Of a stretch of DNA of 64,000 bases, positions 11,968 through 24,358 are shown piece after piece; the stretch's first letter is position 1, and each line of letters starts with the position of its first letter. The stretch spans positions 26,737,344 to 26,801,343 of the forward strand of contig NW_025335568.1 in NCBI RefSeq assembly GCF_004798865.1, written 5' to 3'. The stretch is from Varanus komodoensis. Its lineage: Eukaryota > Chordata > Lepidosauria > Squamata > Varanidae. Under the pieces are notes generated by a model. The model was not told the DNA's origin. It searched no databases and saw only the letters and a list, made by a program, of their open reading frames with translations. Position numbers and translations under genes: made by a program.

Positions 11968-12440
11968 GGTTTTTTTTGTTTAGTCACAAAGTTGTGCCTG
12001 ACCATCACGATCCCATGGACAACATTCCTCCAGGCTCTCCTGTCCTTCGTCATCCTTCGGAGTCCACCCAAGCTCACACCTACTGCCCCAGTGACCCCAT
12101 CCAGCCACCTCATCCTCTGCCGCCCCCTTCTTTTGCCGTCAATCATTCCCAGCATCAGGGTCTTCTCCAGTGAGTTGTTCCTTCTCATCAGGTGGCCAAA
12201 GTATTTGAGTTTCATCTTCAGCATCTGGACTTCTAAAGGGTAGTCAGGGTTGATTTCCTTTAAGATTGACTGGTTTGATCTCCTTGCAGTCCAAGGGACT
12301 CGCAGGAGTCTCCTCCAGCACCACTATTCAAAGGCCTCCATTCTTCAGCATTCAGCCTTCCTTATGGTCCAACTTTCACAGCCATTCATTTCCACTGGGA
12401 TAACCATAGCTTTGACTATACCATTAAACAGTACAGAATT
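11968..12440 (-). mobile_element. Bov-B LINE (RTE clade), 3' end of ORF2
   Basis: The reverse complement encodes the Bov-B ORF2 C-terminus: blocks reading LKYFGHLMRRNNSLEKTLML, then GRQRMRWLDGVTG and DRRAWRNVVHGI, and upstream a stretch ending GCESWTIRKAEC. The plus strand shows the familiar CCATGGACAACATTCCTCCAGG and CCTTGCAGTCCAAGGGACTC. Only the last ~470 bases remain, so the copy is 5'-truncated. Its open frames are broken between the two protein blocks. Bov-B is shared by squamates and ruminants through horizontal transfer. Confidence 0.92.
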
Positions 12441-14144
12441 CAAACAAAGAAATGCAGAAGTTAACAGAAAAAGATCTGAAACAAATCTGGTCCATATCCA
12501 ATGTTTAGTGTTCCAGTCTGCCAGCCAGGCAGGCTTGTCCTCTTTCAGGAGACTCCATTTCATTCTCGTTTTTCATTTCACTACATTACCATGATAACGC
12601 AGTACCTGTGAATGCTATTAATATAGATTATTATTTCATAGCAACTTGTTAGATGCTACATATTGCTATAAATTGGAAAGTATTTAAAAGTTTCATCCAA
12701 CCTGGGGATTATTATGGAAATCCCATGCATACAGCACACTGTAAAACATTTCATAGAAAGTTACTGATCCTTGTAGTATGTCCATTCATGAAATATTATT
12801 ATAATTTCTCCCAATTTTAATGATTAACCCTACATTTCTCATATGTGTATTTATATCTAGAAACATGCAAATTTCCTTTTAACTCCAAGACTGATTTTCA
12901 AACTTTCTTCTAGGATCATGGAGTTTTTTATAAGTTGGTCTAGAGGTTCTCAAAGAGATCACTAACAATGCCTGAAAGAATGTCTAGTCAGCACAAATGG
13001 CTTTCTCCTTCATTAAAGGAATGTGGATGTCTTCTAAGACACACTGGGAAGGTTCCAGTAAGGACCAATAATTCTGAGCAATGATCTGCATGAGTTACAT
13101 GTATTAAAAGATTACTTCAGAATCATCTGCAACATGCTCACACCATTCATCGGTGTGGAAGAGTTTCCTTGAAGCTACAATCTAGAAAACCATTTCCCTC
13201 TTCCATCAGAAATAGTTGGGAGAAGAGTTAGTATACTTAATATAACTCTTGCATGTCAGGTCATCATCTTGTAAGCCAAATCAGAGCAGAGAAAGGAGCA
13301 TTTCTGAGGGAGAGTTTATGCAAAATAGCACTCCCAGAACCAAGCCTTTTTAGCCTTTTTGGGCTAAAAGCCCACAACAAGGTTGGCTATTAATTAATCA
13401 AGAAGAAATGAAGGGCAACAGAAGTTTTATTTCAGCCCAGGCATAAGTCAGAACCTTCCACTAGGAAATCTAAGGAATATCTGCAGGCAACCTTTGAAGT
13501 ATTGGGGAAAGCTGTTTTAAATGCCACACGCCGTGAATGCTGGAGTTCACGCATGCTTGCTTCTGCTGCATTACTCAAGGGGTCACTGAGTTGGCAATCA
13601 TACATTAGGCAGCTGTGCCACTCTGCTGATTTGAGACTGGATAGAAGTGATAACATTGCTGGGAGGCTGCCAGGTGTCCAAGGTGCTCACTGCGCCTTGA
13701 GTAGCTTTTTTTAAATAGGCAGAAGCGCCAGCACTGGGTACATCTCCTGAGTGAAGCTAAGCTTTGGATGCCACAGCACACTCCATTTGGTTGCCTCAGA
13801 GAGTACCCTTTTCGATCCTTCCAGAGATGTCAAAGGCTGTTTCTCTGCTCTGTGTGGATTGTTTTGAGTATGCACCTCCAAATGCACTTCTTCCACCAAC
13901 AACAAATAAGATGAATAAGACTTATTACAAAGCATACTTCTGTCTCAGTTGCTTCATTCAGACCCAGGAACTGCTAGAAACACTGGGCTGAATTCAGGCT
14001 CTAATGATTGGTGTTCCCTCCAACATTGTTCCCAGCACCAAGAAACAGAAAGGGCAAGTTATTTGGGCTGATTTTTTTCCTTCTATTTATATCCCTCCCT
14101 ACCCCCAATTCTGAAATTGCATGAAGAAAGTGAGGTGGCTGGAG
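12441..14144. other. intergenic, no gene
   Basis: No gene or clear repeat. Overlapping frames of 70-75 codons at 13432-13991 on both strands show no domain and are taken as chance. Confidence 0.45.
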
Positions 14145-14607
14145 GTGTTGTTAGGTGTTGTCAAGTCACCTTTGACTTATGGCAACCCTATGAATGAGTT
14201 CCCTCCAAAATGCCTGTCCAGGACATTGCTGTTCCTTTCTGTCTTGTAAACTCAAGGCTTTGACTTGCTTTATGGAAATGATCCATCTCATTGTTGGCCT
14301 TCCTCCTTGTCTTCTGCCTTTGACTTCTGCTAGCATGATTGTCTTCTACAGTGAGTCTTGCCTTTTCATATTAAGCCCAAACTGCAACAGCTTCAGTTTT
14401 GTCATTTGTGCTTCCAGGGACAGTTCTGGCTTGATTTGGACCCACTTGTTCATCGTTCTTTCAGTCCAGAATATTCATAAATATCCACCAGCACCATGTT
14501 TTGAATGTATCATCCTATCGCCTTCACTATCCACCTTTCATACCCATACGAAGTGATCAGGAATACAATAGTGTTGATGATCTTTGCCTTGGCTTCTGAT
14601 GAAACAG
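14145..14607 (-). mobile_element. RTE-clade LINE (RTE-X-like), ORF2 3' end
   Basis: Read on the minus strand, the end of the element contains codons for GGRPTMRW-like and WRELIHRVA-like blocks, the same C-terminal plan as Bov-B but clearly a different element. The plus strand starts with GTTGTCAAGTCACC and CTTATGGCAACCCTATGAAT. A second fragment of the same 3' end lies at 61706-61884. The frame is broken in several places. Assignment to RTE-X and not another RTE lineage is by resemblance only. Confidence 0.65.
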
Positions 14608-14769
14608 GCAGCAGGAGAGGGATGTGATTAGCTAAATCATCCCCCGCTGGTGAATGAATGTCATCAAAGGGCATTGCATTTATAGATGGATTCCTGCCAT
14701 CAGACCAAAAATACCTTTGGCTCCAACCCATTTAGAAATGACTATTAGGCCACTTGGACCCAGATGATG

Positions 14770-16060
14770 TAAGTCACTATAGGCCAGTAGCCAATATACC
14801 CTTCCTGAGCAAGGTGGATGGCTGCCAGACAGCTCCAAGTACTTTTGAATGAAATGGATTATCTAGTTCCAGGCTTCAAGCCTGGGTTTTGAACAGAAAC
14901 TGCCTTGGTCACCCTGTTGGATGATCGTTGCTGATTAACATAGACTTCTCAGAGACCTTTGACACCATCAGCCATGGCATCTTTCTGGATAGACTGTCTG
15001 AGATATGAATTGGATTCACTGGATGATCTACTTGGGTGGTAAATTACAGAAGGTGGTGCTGGGGGATCATTGCTTTGTGCCTTAGCAGTTATGCTATGGG
15101 GTACCACAGAGCTCAGCTTTATCCATAGGTTGCTTAAAACCTACTGGAAACCACTAAGGGAGGTCTTCTGGAGGTGTGGGCTGTGGCATACTTAATGTGG
15201 AGATGAAACTCAGCTCTCCAACTCTGCTGTTCATAAAATTCAGGTGAAGCAGCTTTTCTGAATTGGTGCCTGAATGTGGTAATAGACTGAACGAGGGCCA
15301 GTAAACTGAGATTCAGTCCAAACAAGATGACGATGCTTTTGGTGAATGGTTTGCATGTCTGGATAAGTAATATTCAGCCAGTCCTGAGGGTTCACACTCA
15401 CTGTAAAAGTGCACAGCTTATAGGTGCACCTGTATCCAGCACAAGTCACTAGAGGAACAGGTGGTGGCATGGAACACCTTTTATCAGCTTGATACCCTTA
15501 TCTGGACAGGGATAGCCTAGCTATAGTTATTCATGCTCTAGTAGCCTTGTGGTTGGGTTGCAGCATATGTGGAACTGCCTTTAAAACCAGTCCAGAACTT
15601 CAGCTGGTCCAAAATAAGGCAGCAAGATTGCTATGGCAACTGGCCAACATGATCGTATTAGGTCAAATCCCTAAATGGCTTAAGACCAGGTAACCTGAAG
15701 GATTGTCTCCTTCCATACATACCTTTCCAGTCCCAAAGATCATATTCAGGGTAGCTACTAGGAAAAGGGCCTTTTCTATTGTGGCAAGTCCAGGCAGGCT
15801 TTCCTTGAATCTTCACTTTATTCTTTTTGAGGCCAGGTGAAGGCCTTATTTTCCTAGGAATTTTAGTTTCACTCTGTTTTAAATTCTGCAATGCATTTTA
15901 AAATTTTGTACTACTGCTAGGTTTTATTATAGCTTTGACTTTTATTTTGTTTTAACTACATATTTAAGCTTTTATATGGCATCTTATACTGTACTTTATG
16001 TTTTGAGTTGTTGTGAAACATCCGGAGAGCTACGGCAATAGGGTAGCATAATAAACAAAC
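14770..16060 (+). mobile_element. L2-type LINE, decayed reverse transcriptase and 3' end
   Basis: The plus strand carries reverse-transcriptase blocks: YRPVANIPFLSKV near 14775, a decayed FSETFDTISHGIFLDRL near 14950 and a GYHRAQLYP block near 15100. Then come the 'QLVQNKAARLL'-like stretch near 15600 and an L2-like 3' end near 16000-16050 (GTGAAACATCCGGAGAGC..., GGGTAGCATAATAAA). At about 1.3 kb it is the longest LINE remnant here. Many stops and frameshifts make it inactive. Confidence 0.8.
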
Positions 16061-17151
16061 CAACCCAGGATTTCCAAGATTTTCGTATGAGTAATTCCAT
16101 CATTCAGTGTAAAGGTTAGAACCAGGGCAGACCCGAGCCCCTCTGTAAAGCTTCTCACCCATTGCAGCTTTTTTTTCCACCTCTCTAAGATAGTTATCAG
16201 TTCTTCTTTATGGTGATGAACCTATTTTGAGGGTCAAGTTCAGCACTGTGGATAGCTCCATACAGCTCTTACTAACAATTACATAAGAATGTAAAGATAG
16301 GCTTGATTATTCAGAGGTTCTGATGACATTCAATGTTTCAAAGTTGTGGATTGTACCTTAAGAATCAAACACTATATATATAGTGAATAGGTTTTATTCA
16401 GGTGAAATCCAGAAGTTCCTTCACATTGTCACACCTGATATTATTCTGGATCCAGTCATGTTCTCACATCTGTTAGTTTAGCTTGTTTGCAACAGGAAAT
16501 CCTGCCTTAAAACTTTAGGAATGACTAAAACAGTATTTGTTCCAATCCTAAAAGTTCATACTCACAGGGGAAAAAAGCCTGATGTCAGCAGGATGTACTT
16601 GAAAGTAACTGGATGTACATAGATTTTGGCCACTTGTTTATGCAACCATTATTCTGATAGTGAATAGTCAAACCTTTTCCCAAAAGCTCCTAACTACTAC
16701 AATTACTGCATGAAACATTAGTAATATGACTAAGCTCATTACCACAATGTGGTCATTTGTAACTGTTAAAAAGACCAAAGGAGCCTGGGCAAATAATAAC
16801 AAAGCATGATGCAGACCAGTTGGAGCTGTGTTTGATTAATATTAGCAACATTGAGGCATCTTTGTTTGTATTCCAGCTGAAATGACACATTTCTGATGGG
16901 CCATCACAGCCACCACACCATCTGCTTTCTCCAGGCTATTCATTTCAGTTTTCCATGACTCTTCCCCCATTCCTTCTTTAAAAATATTTTTTTCTTTCTG
17001 GGACCTGATCATTCTGCCATGGATTACTTTCTTTTGGAATATTGGTTCTGCTGGACCCTAGAGATGGTTTTGGTGAGGGCCAGGCCAGCACATCTCTTGA
17101 CTCATCAAGCCAAACTTGGTCCATTGGATACATATTATGATTTGCCTGTGC
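16061..17151. other. intergenic, no gene
   Basis: Unique sequence with no recognisable element. Confidence 0.5.
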
Positions 17152-17181
17152 TACTACCACCACCACCACCACCATCATCAT
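17152..17181. repeat. (CCA)n/(TCA)n trinucleotide repeat
   Basis: About eight ACC units followed by ATC units. The overlapping frames read poly-Pro (plus) and poly-Val (minus), artefacts of the repeat. Confidence 0.95.
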
Positions 17182-18889
17182 CTGGAGTTCCAACTAGTCA
17201 GCTAAAATTAAAGTTCAGCAGACCCTTGTGGACCACAATATGTGGCTTGTGAGCTGTGGTCAGCTTGGTGAGCTACAAGATGCCCAAGCTCCTTGCATGC
17301 TGTATCAAGCCTAGTGGGGCCTATGTAAAGATATTGTTTGATTTCTCATACAACTCACTACTAACCTGAAAATGTTCTGAAGACAAATTCCCACGGGAGG
17401 TCCTGATGATGATGAGATTGGAAAAGACTGTTGAGCAGCCTACTCCTGGGCATCTTAAGCCAGAAATGACAAGGCCACAGAGTGAGAATAAGTTACAACA
17501 TTGTCACACTTGTAAAAAAACTGCAACCTATAAATCCCCAGATGGATCTGGCACCAGAACAAATTTTCAGCATTTGCAGTAACTGGAAATTGCCATCTTC
17601 ATGGAGATAGATAGTGCTGTTCCTCACAGGAGACCATTAGCCACTATCTGAGATGTCTGAAGCGGTTCAAATTAGCCATAGAGCACGTGCATGCATTCAT
17701 TTTGTTCGCACTGTGGGAAGGCATTTCAGCATCTCGGACACGTCACAACTGACCTTAAGGAAGCCATTCTAGAGCAAAGAAATGTCAAAGGGATATTAGA
17801 ATGAGAGACTGATCAGTTACATTCCATCAAGAGAGTCTGTTCTACCTCCTGTGGTTTGAATCTGAATAAAGACTCTTTCTGCTTGTTTTTATCACACTAC
17901 ATACGCTGGCTGGTTTGCCCAACGCCAGAATGCCAGTGTTATCAGCAACAATTTTTTGTGCAGGACCACTATTGCTAACCTGCTTGATGCTATCTACATT
18001 CGACAATGCATTTCTCTCTGACTGTTTACAATCCCCTTGCTTCCATCGTATGTAATATATACCCTTAATTCAAGTTAACACTTCATGCATCTGATTAAGG
18101 AGGCCATAGGATACAAAAGACTTTCACAATAGTAAATGTCTTAGTCTCTAAGCTGCCACAAGACTATGGTGTTTCTGGTGCAGAATAGCATGGACATTTT
18201 CTTAAACTATTGATGTCCAAATACTTGTAAGTTTAGTATATGTCAAGTATCATGATATACAAATAGGCAAAGATATTTCATATTGCAGTATCTACCAGTA
18301 GCAAAGAAGTGCATTTTTCAGTATCAAAAAGGGAAAAATCAATCAACCCAAAGCTGGACAGAAGATGTCTCAGTGCTTTCTCTTCACAAATGCACAGCAG
18401 ATTGGAGGCAACAACAGCCTGTTTAACTATTTGGGAAGTATGCTCAGAAATATATGTACAAAAACTGCATCAGTGAGGGATAATAACTATTTGCTAATTG
18501 CCTTTTCTGTTCTGTTTTCTTTTCTGTGGAATGAACAGGTACAGCTAACTTCCTACCTCATGGCTGACCATTTCCTTTCTATAGTTTGTTATGTTTCTGG
18601 GATGGGGTAAGATTGGTTGAATGTATTTATCACACACATATAATTTTAGCTACATTTATTAGTTGATAAAACGAAGCACTTCCAACAACTAACCATAATC
18701 ATTTTTTAAAGTATATGGAAGCTTCAAGAAAATCAGTACAAATGAGTCAAAATGCACATTTCTGCCTGTGTATAATTGGGCAATTCAGATGCTTCATTAC
18801 ACCAGATAGAAGGAAGCAGTGGAAGACGGTTAGGGCTGATGAATCACTGGTCCTTGCCTACCTGTAGGGCTGCCTCTTACATATGGGGG
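17182..18889. other. intergenic, no gene
   Basis: No gene or clear repeat. The 81-codon frame at 18365-18610 has no domain. Confidence 0.45.
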
Positions 18890-18930
18890 GAAAAAGTCAT
18901 TGAGAAACAAGGTGGTGGACTTGTGATAAT

Positions 18931-19269
18931 GTGAAAAAGTATTGGATTAAAATACATAGATGGATGGAGGAAATATTACAAAAACCCTGTGCTTTTAAAC
19001 CTGAAGTTTTCTTGTTAGGCATTATACCGAAAGACGTCAACAGACAGGAAATGTACTTGATGTTGCACTTAATCACAGCGGCAAGGATTGCATTTGCTCA
19101 ATATTGGAAAAATGAGGAGCTACCCACCAATGAACTGATTGTAAGAAAGATCTTGAACTGCGCAGAAATGGATAGATTGACTTTATCATTGAAGGAAAAA
19201 GAGGATACTGACTTCTATCGAACTTGGGACTCTTTCTATAATTGGCTGGAGAAATGGGACTTGGCGTAA
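18931..19269 (+). pseudogene. L1 ORF2 C-terminal fragment (112 codons)
   Basis: The frame contains WIKIHRWMEEIL, FLLGIIPKDVN, the block LHLITAARIAFAQYWKNEE and a final FYRTWDSFYNWLEK, all typical of the C-terminal region after the L1 reverse transcriptase. The family protein is well over 1000 residues, so endonuclease, reverse transcriptase and most of the C-terminal domain are absent and the fragment cannot retrotranspose. The in-frame ATG is internal to the original protein; a stop lies just upstream. It is not a host gene. Confidence 0.85.
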
Positions 19270-19299
19270 TTTGAATTTGATTTTAGAATGTTTAAAAAA

Positions 19300-19320
19300 T
19301 GTGTGTGTGTGTGTGTGTGT
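19300..19320. repeat. (GT)n microsatellite
   Basis: About ten GT units within the L1 3' untranslated region, probably grown after insertion. Confidence 0.95.
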
Positions 19321-19389
19321 AGTAGGGGGTTGACCCAGTGAATCCGATGTATGTGATATTTGATGTTTTTATTAGTGTTAGTTTAAAAC

Positions 19390-19395
<6 letters not shown>

Positions 19396-19431
<36 letters not shown>
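19396..19431. repeat. (TA)n microsatellite
   Basis: A pure TA run of roughly 17 units just before the A-rich end of the L1 copy. It can extrude as a hairpin. Confidence 0.95.
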
Positions 19432-19434
<3 letters not shown>

Positions 19435-19435
19435 G

Positions 19436-20054
19436 AAGCAAGAACACAAATTTGAAGAAAACATGTACATCCTAACATATCTAAGCATTACAGAATAACT
19501 ATTGCAACTTAAATAAAATATTGTGCATCTCACAAACTTATGGGAGATGATAGCCAAGTGACCTGTTGCTTGCATCTTCAGCTACTGTGCAGCTGTTAAC
19601 TGCAGATGGGGAACCTCAAGGCCCTTGCATTCCCTTCCAAGGGTGTTTACTTTTAAATTGGCTTTTGACCGGAAAGTCATTCAAACAGGCCACCCTCAAC
19701 TAGAAGACTGTCCTTTATCAAATGGGAGAGAAGGTCACCCTATAGAGGAATCTAGCCTCTAGAAGCTCCCCGAAAGGCCACACACCCTTGAACTTGGCCC
19801 CACCTCTTTGATCTGAGCACTAAGCGTTCGGTGGTTTTCCAGCCTGTTCATTTCTTTTCCTCTCTTCTGAAAGGTTCAAGCTGCTTTTATGTTTGCCCAT
19901 GTTCACTGCTGGAAGAGAGGGTTTGGTGAAACCCAAGCCAAGTTTCTCACTTTGTGCTAAATACCAGGCTTTGTGATGGAATTGGATAGTCCCTGATCAT
20001 TTAAACCCTACAGCTGCTAAGTCAGTTGGGGAATCACAGCTTCAGGACTACAAG
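19436..20054. other. intergenic, no gene
   Basis: Unique sequence, no recognisable element. Confidence 0.5.
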
Positions 20055-20225
20055 GACATGGAAAGCTGTCCTATGTTGAGTCAGAGCAACAGACCAACTA
20101 GTCCAGTTTTGGTTACACTGACTGGCTGCAACCTCCAAGGGTCTTAGGCAGGATTATGTTCTAAACCTACTTGGAAATGCTGGAGAATGATCCAGGGAAT
20201 TTTTGCGCTCTAGCAACGGACTGTG
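20055..20225 (-). mobile_element. tRNA-derived SINE, partial
   Basis: The plus strand reads like the reverse complement of the SINE at 3612-3800: GTCCTATGTTGAGTCAGA, then ACTGACTGGCTGCAACC and a decayed TTGGAAATGCTGGAGAATGA. The tRNA head is not recognisable. Confidence 0.55.
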
Positions 20226-23200
20226 GGTCCTCACTCAGGAGGGATAGAGGGCTCTGAAAATAGGCTCCCTGCCAATAGCTAGCCACAACATTTGAAGGCC
20301 AAGAAGGAGACTCATATTTTGAAATGTGATGAGTGCTAGCATTTCAACAAGTATTTAGGGGTAAACATTTCCATTCCCTTGAAATAAGGGAGTGGAACAG
20401 AAGGCATACTGAATCCCCTTTATAGCCATCAAAGTTTGCATTGGGCACAAAATTACAACCCAGCTAGTAAAGCAGAATCACAGAAGCGTGTGTCCAATGT
20501 GCTGCTTATTCTCCCTTTCCTCTGCTTCTTATGCCATTCCCTGAGTCTGTTGCATGACAAGACAGATGAGAACCTTATTTAAATTTAGAAAGCGTGAATG
20601 CCACATGCTGAGCTAGACAGAACCACTGAGGTTAGTTTATCTGACATGAATTTTATTTAATGCAAATCCAGTTTAGAGAACCGGAGAATAGCATAAACCC
20701 TTGATAGGAAATGCTCAGAAATACCTGCATGTCTCAACAGGAAAAGTGCATGATGTCCAGTGGAGGGATGTGTGAAAATGAAGCAAGAGGGGATCAGATT
20801 TCCCAAGGAGCAGTCTAAAAAGACATTAACATACTGTTATTTATTAGGGGCATTATGAAGGACCTGCACCATCCCCAAAAGAGGGCAGGGTGGTGGTTGA
20901 ATATGCTGGGGTGGGGGGGGGGGTGGAATCAGTCATGGTTGCCAGGAAAAAAGGGGGCAGGAGGATTATCCTTGAAAGCAATCAAAGGATAGAATAGTTT
21001 TTACCATCTCATCACTGAAGTTGCCATGGGCACCGGCTAAGAGCCTAGGTTTAAATGTCAGATTTCCCCTGCTTTACTGTCCTTTTTAACCATTCATCAC
21101 TTTTGTATCATTCAGTTATTTTCTCTCCCCTTTTTGGTTATTGTCTATAAGAATGTATACAAATTCTGCTCTCCTTCATTGCTGCTTCATTTGAGTTTCC
21201 CCATTTAAAGCTTCTTTCTGAGTACTGTAGGAAAGGAAATTTGCTTTGTGGTAAATATGCATCCATCATCATATTTTCCTCTGGGATTTTACACTTCTAA
21301 ACAGCTTTTAGAAATCATTGCCTTATTAATATTTAGTTAATTTCCCCCCTTTTTAAAAAAAAAAACCCTTCCCCTGAAAGAAAATGCCTGCATTAAGAGC
21401 AAATCATACCAAATGCCAAACAAATACAAGCATTACACAGAGCATGAGTCTGCCTGCTTGTTTCAGAACATATGGCACATTTCACCATTGACTTGCTAAA
21501 ATGTATTTTCTGCAGAGAGGAAACAGCAAAGGGAAAAGGCCTGAGTGTCTTTGGCGATATCTTGTCAGGGGGTGGGAAGCCAGCATTTATAAAAGGCATG
21601 CATCTGATGCTGGATGGCTAAACTGCACATCAGTTGAATTAATATACCAGATAAATCAAAATAAAAGGGTTAGAACAAGCACTTTAGAGAAAATACTTTT
21701 CTCCTGTTTGCTTTCTCCCCTCCCTTCTTTCTCTTCTGCCCATTAACTCCACTAAGCTGTCATGGGACATCTGGGGCTCCTTTGGGATTTTGTCAAATTG
21801 ATTTGGGTGGATAGGAAAGTCTAGCGTGTCTTTTTGTGTAAGGCAAAACAGGGCTCAGCTGTCCTAGAAGAAAGGAAATGGGGATCGGAGTGGGGAAGAG
21901 AGAGGAGCAAATCCTGCAGTTGTGATTTAGGGTTGCTTGTTAATTCTGTTAACATGTAAATGAACACTAATAGCCTATAAAATGAACAACCTATGAATGG
22001 GTGAAAAGTTCACACCTCTTTTCACACTGCTGTTTCAGGCTGTCTGACTTCAACCTTGATAGGGCAAGAGCAGTTTATTTCTGCTACACAAGAGGAGAAG
22101 TAAACTTACCAAACAAATGGAACCAAACTTAGCAGGAGACCCCCATGCAGTCTCTTTGGGAGAATATATGAACATGAATTGGGAGCATGGTTTAAATTAA
22201 AACTTTAACTCCAATTAATCTAGAGTGGTCTTGTGTGCTGTTTTAGCATGTATATCCTTGCTTTACGAAGTGCTCATTTCCATTTTTAGAAAGTGTTTTA
22301 AACATTAAAAAACACATACTTCATTTATGAAATTTCCAAGGAGGAATGCCTCAGATGCCTTAGTTCACACTAACCATGATACAGATGATTGTGCATTTTT
22401 ATAACAGAATTAGCTACAGTAATACCAGGATGCGTAAACACTATGCCATGGTTAAGTCACTTATTTCTATGTTCTAGTTGCTCTGAAGAACATTATCATC
22501 AACCCAATCCTATTGTTTTGTTGGTGTTTTACAAGGCATTCTACTAAGACTGGGTTTTTAACACTGTTTTGATGTCTCACGTTTCCTTCTCTTCCTTGGT
22601 TTGTGACACACTTCCCATCGTAGAAATCGCATGCCTCTCCCACCTGCACAGAGAAGGGCATGAATATGTCTTCCAGTCTGCTCTATAGGCTGGGGGAAAG
22701 GTACATTCTCTTGGCAAGATTTCTGATGTGTGAGACCCTTGCAGCCCCCGTCTACTTCTCCCCAGGTCCTTTCTTGTGCCCTGGACCTTTATGCACAAAA
22801 ATATCAAAGTGAATGCCAGGGCTGGATAAAATGCACCTTTGGAACGCAGGTGTGCATTAGCTGATGCGTCTCTGCAATAGCAGTGAACATTTCCTGGCTA
22901 CTGAGAAAGGTGAGCAAAATCCCATGTGGATTTAAACCAGCGAACACCTGAGCATGTTTGTGACTGTTCCACAGACTGTACTCTGGTGCTCACTGCTTGT
23001 TGCTTCTGCTTCATTATATGACTATTTTCACAGTGAAAGAGTGGATGGAGGCTGATGTTTCCACCAGCAAACTCATGAACATTGCATGTCTTGCCTCTTT
23101 TATGAATCAGTGACACGAGGCTCCAGCGGCTGTGACTCTGGCATTGCCCACTTTCCTGTTTCTCTCCTGTATTAGGGGAGTGGTGACGTGGAAAACACAC

Positions 23201-23505
23201 TCCTGGCTTGGACTGCGCAGACTGGCTCCTTCTGTTTGTGGGCAGCGCATGGGCCTTCACACAGAAGCATATCCCAAATGGTGGGCACAGGGATGCTGTC
23301 ACTCTGTCAATCATGCTGATGCCATTTTTTGTTTTCTGTGCTGTGCATTCTTCACAGCCCTGTTCCCTGGACTGAGTGTGCCTGGGAAATGGTGGCATTG
23401 TTCCCCCTGTTCCCCAAAGACAACTAGGGCACAGGCATGCTCCGTCAGTGTGAAATGCTGGCCAAAACGTGGGTATTATTTTCGGTCTTTTAGTTATGGA
23501 TGATT
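20226..23505. other. repeat-poor intergenic block
   Basis: More than 3 kb with no recognised transposon, one of the quietest parts of the window. A G-run lies at about 20909-20924. The longest open frame of the window (22898-23590, minus, 230 codons) overlaps its right end. It has no domain, a Ser/Cys/His-rich composition and a competing plus-strand frame (23132-23503), so I do not call it a gene. A host gene with short exons could be missed here. Confidence 0.4.
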
Positions 23506-23560
23506 TATTATTTATTATATTTCTACCCCACCAATTAGCCCAAAGGCTTCCTTTTATTTT
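23506..23560 (-). mobile_element. LINE 3' tail fragment
   Basis: TTATTATTTATTATATTTCT followed by ACCCCACCAATTAGCCCAAA resembles the reverse complement of a LINE (L2-like) or SINE 3' end. It is too short for a firm family call. Confidence 0.4.
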
Positions 23561-24358
23561 TATGATGATTAGTCCTTGGTATACAAACATTCATCCATAT
23601 ATACATAGATATTTTTTTTAATTCCGTTACATGTAATTTGAAAGAACATGATACTTGCTGTTTATTTCAATTGCAAAGTGTTTGCCATTTTATTGCTTTC
23701 CAATTTTATTATATTGTCCACGAAGCATCCCTGTAAGGCCAATTGCTAACCCTTCCTAGGACAGCCGTTGCTGAGGCTGTGGCTTATATCAATGGGTAAA
23801 GGAAGGCAGAAGGTGAACCCAGCTCCAAGTCAAGTTCTGTCCTCTAAATCCCAGATCCCCATTTTGGCAGACAGCCTTGGATCCCAAGAGTAAGGAGCTG
23901 CCACTTCCTATGCTGATCCTATTATACTTCTGTAACTGGCAGAAAGGTACGAAGACAAGGACAAAGGAAAGGTAACCTAAACTGAAGGGAATAAACATGC
24001 TGAAAGATTTGTCTGTTCTATTCAGAGCTGGTTGATTGCATTTCACATCTGTATTTTTTCCTCTTGACAAGCAAAGCTTGAAAGTAATAAGTGCTGCATG
24101 AATTAAATACATCACACTTGACTGCTTGGATACTGGTGGAGCTTCAAACTAATCTGGGTTCTATCAATGTGCCACTATTGATTTCTGCACCTTGATAGAA
24201 AATGGCTAAAAAACAAATTATGGGGGGGACTAATAAAAGTTAATTTTCCTGTTACATCTCTTTCTCATCCACGTAAATAAGACTGAACTTGTAAACAAGG
24301 ATTTCGCCTTGTATCCTATCAGCAAAGTTAAAACACTTATCCTTATTTTCACACAGCA
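23561..24358. other. intergenic, no gene
   Basis: Unique sequence. The 108-codon minus frame at 23789-24115 shows no domain. Confidence 0.45.

Larger units (their letters stand above)
18890..19435 (+). mobile_element. L1-type LINE 3' end
   Basis: A 5'-truncated L1: the end of ORF2 (open frame at 18931-19269), then a short 3' untranslated region with a (GT)n tract (19300-19320), an A+T-rich stretch, a (TA)n tract (19396-19431) and an A-rich end. It is the only L1 recognised in the window and keeps an unbroken C-terminal frame, so it is probably younger than the L2 and CR1 pieces. I could not see clear target-site duplications. Confidence 0.85.

Noticed and set aside
12250-12594. 114-codon plus-strand frame
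   Set aside because: It lies antisense to the Bov-B ORF2 remnant; the minus-strand reading explains the sequence.
16978-17252. Overlapping frames with poly-Pro and poly-Val
   Set aside because: Both are read-outs of the CCA trinucleotide repeat at 17152-17181.
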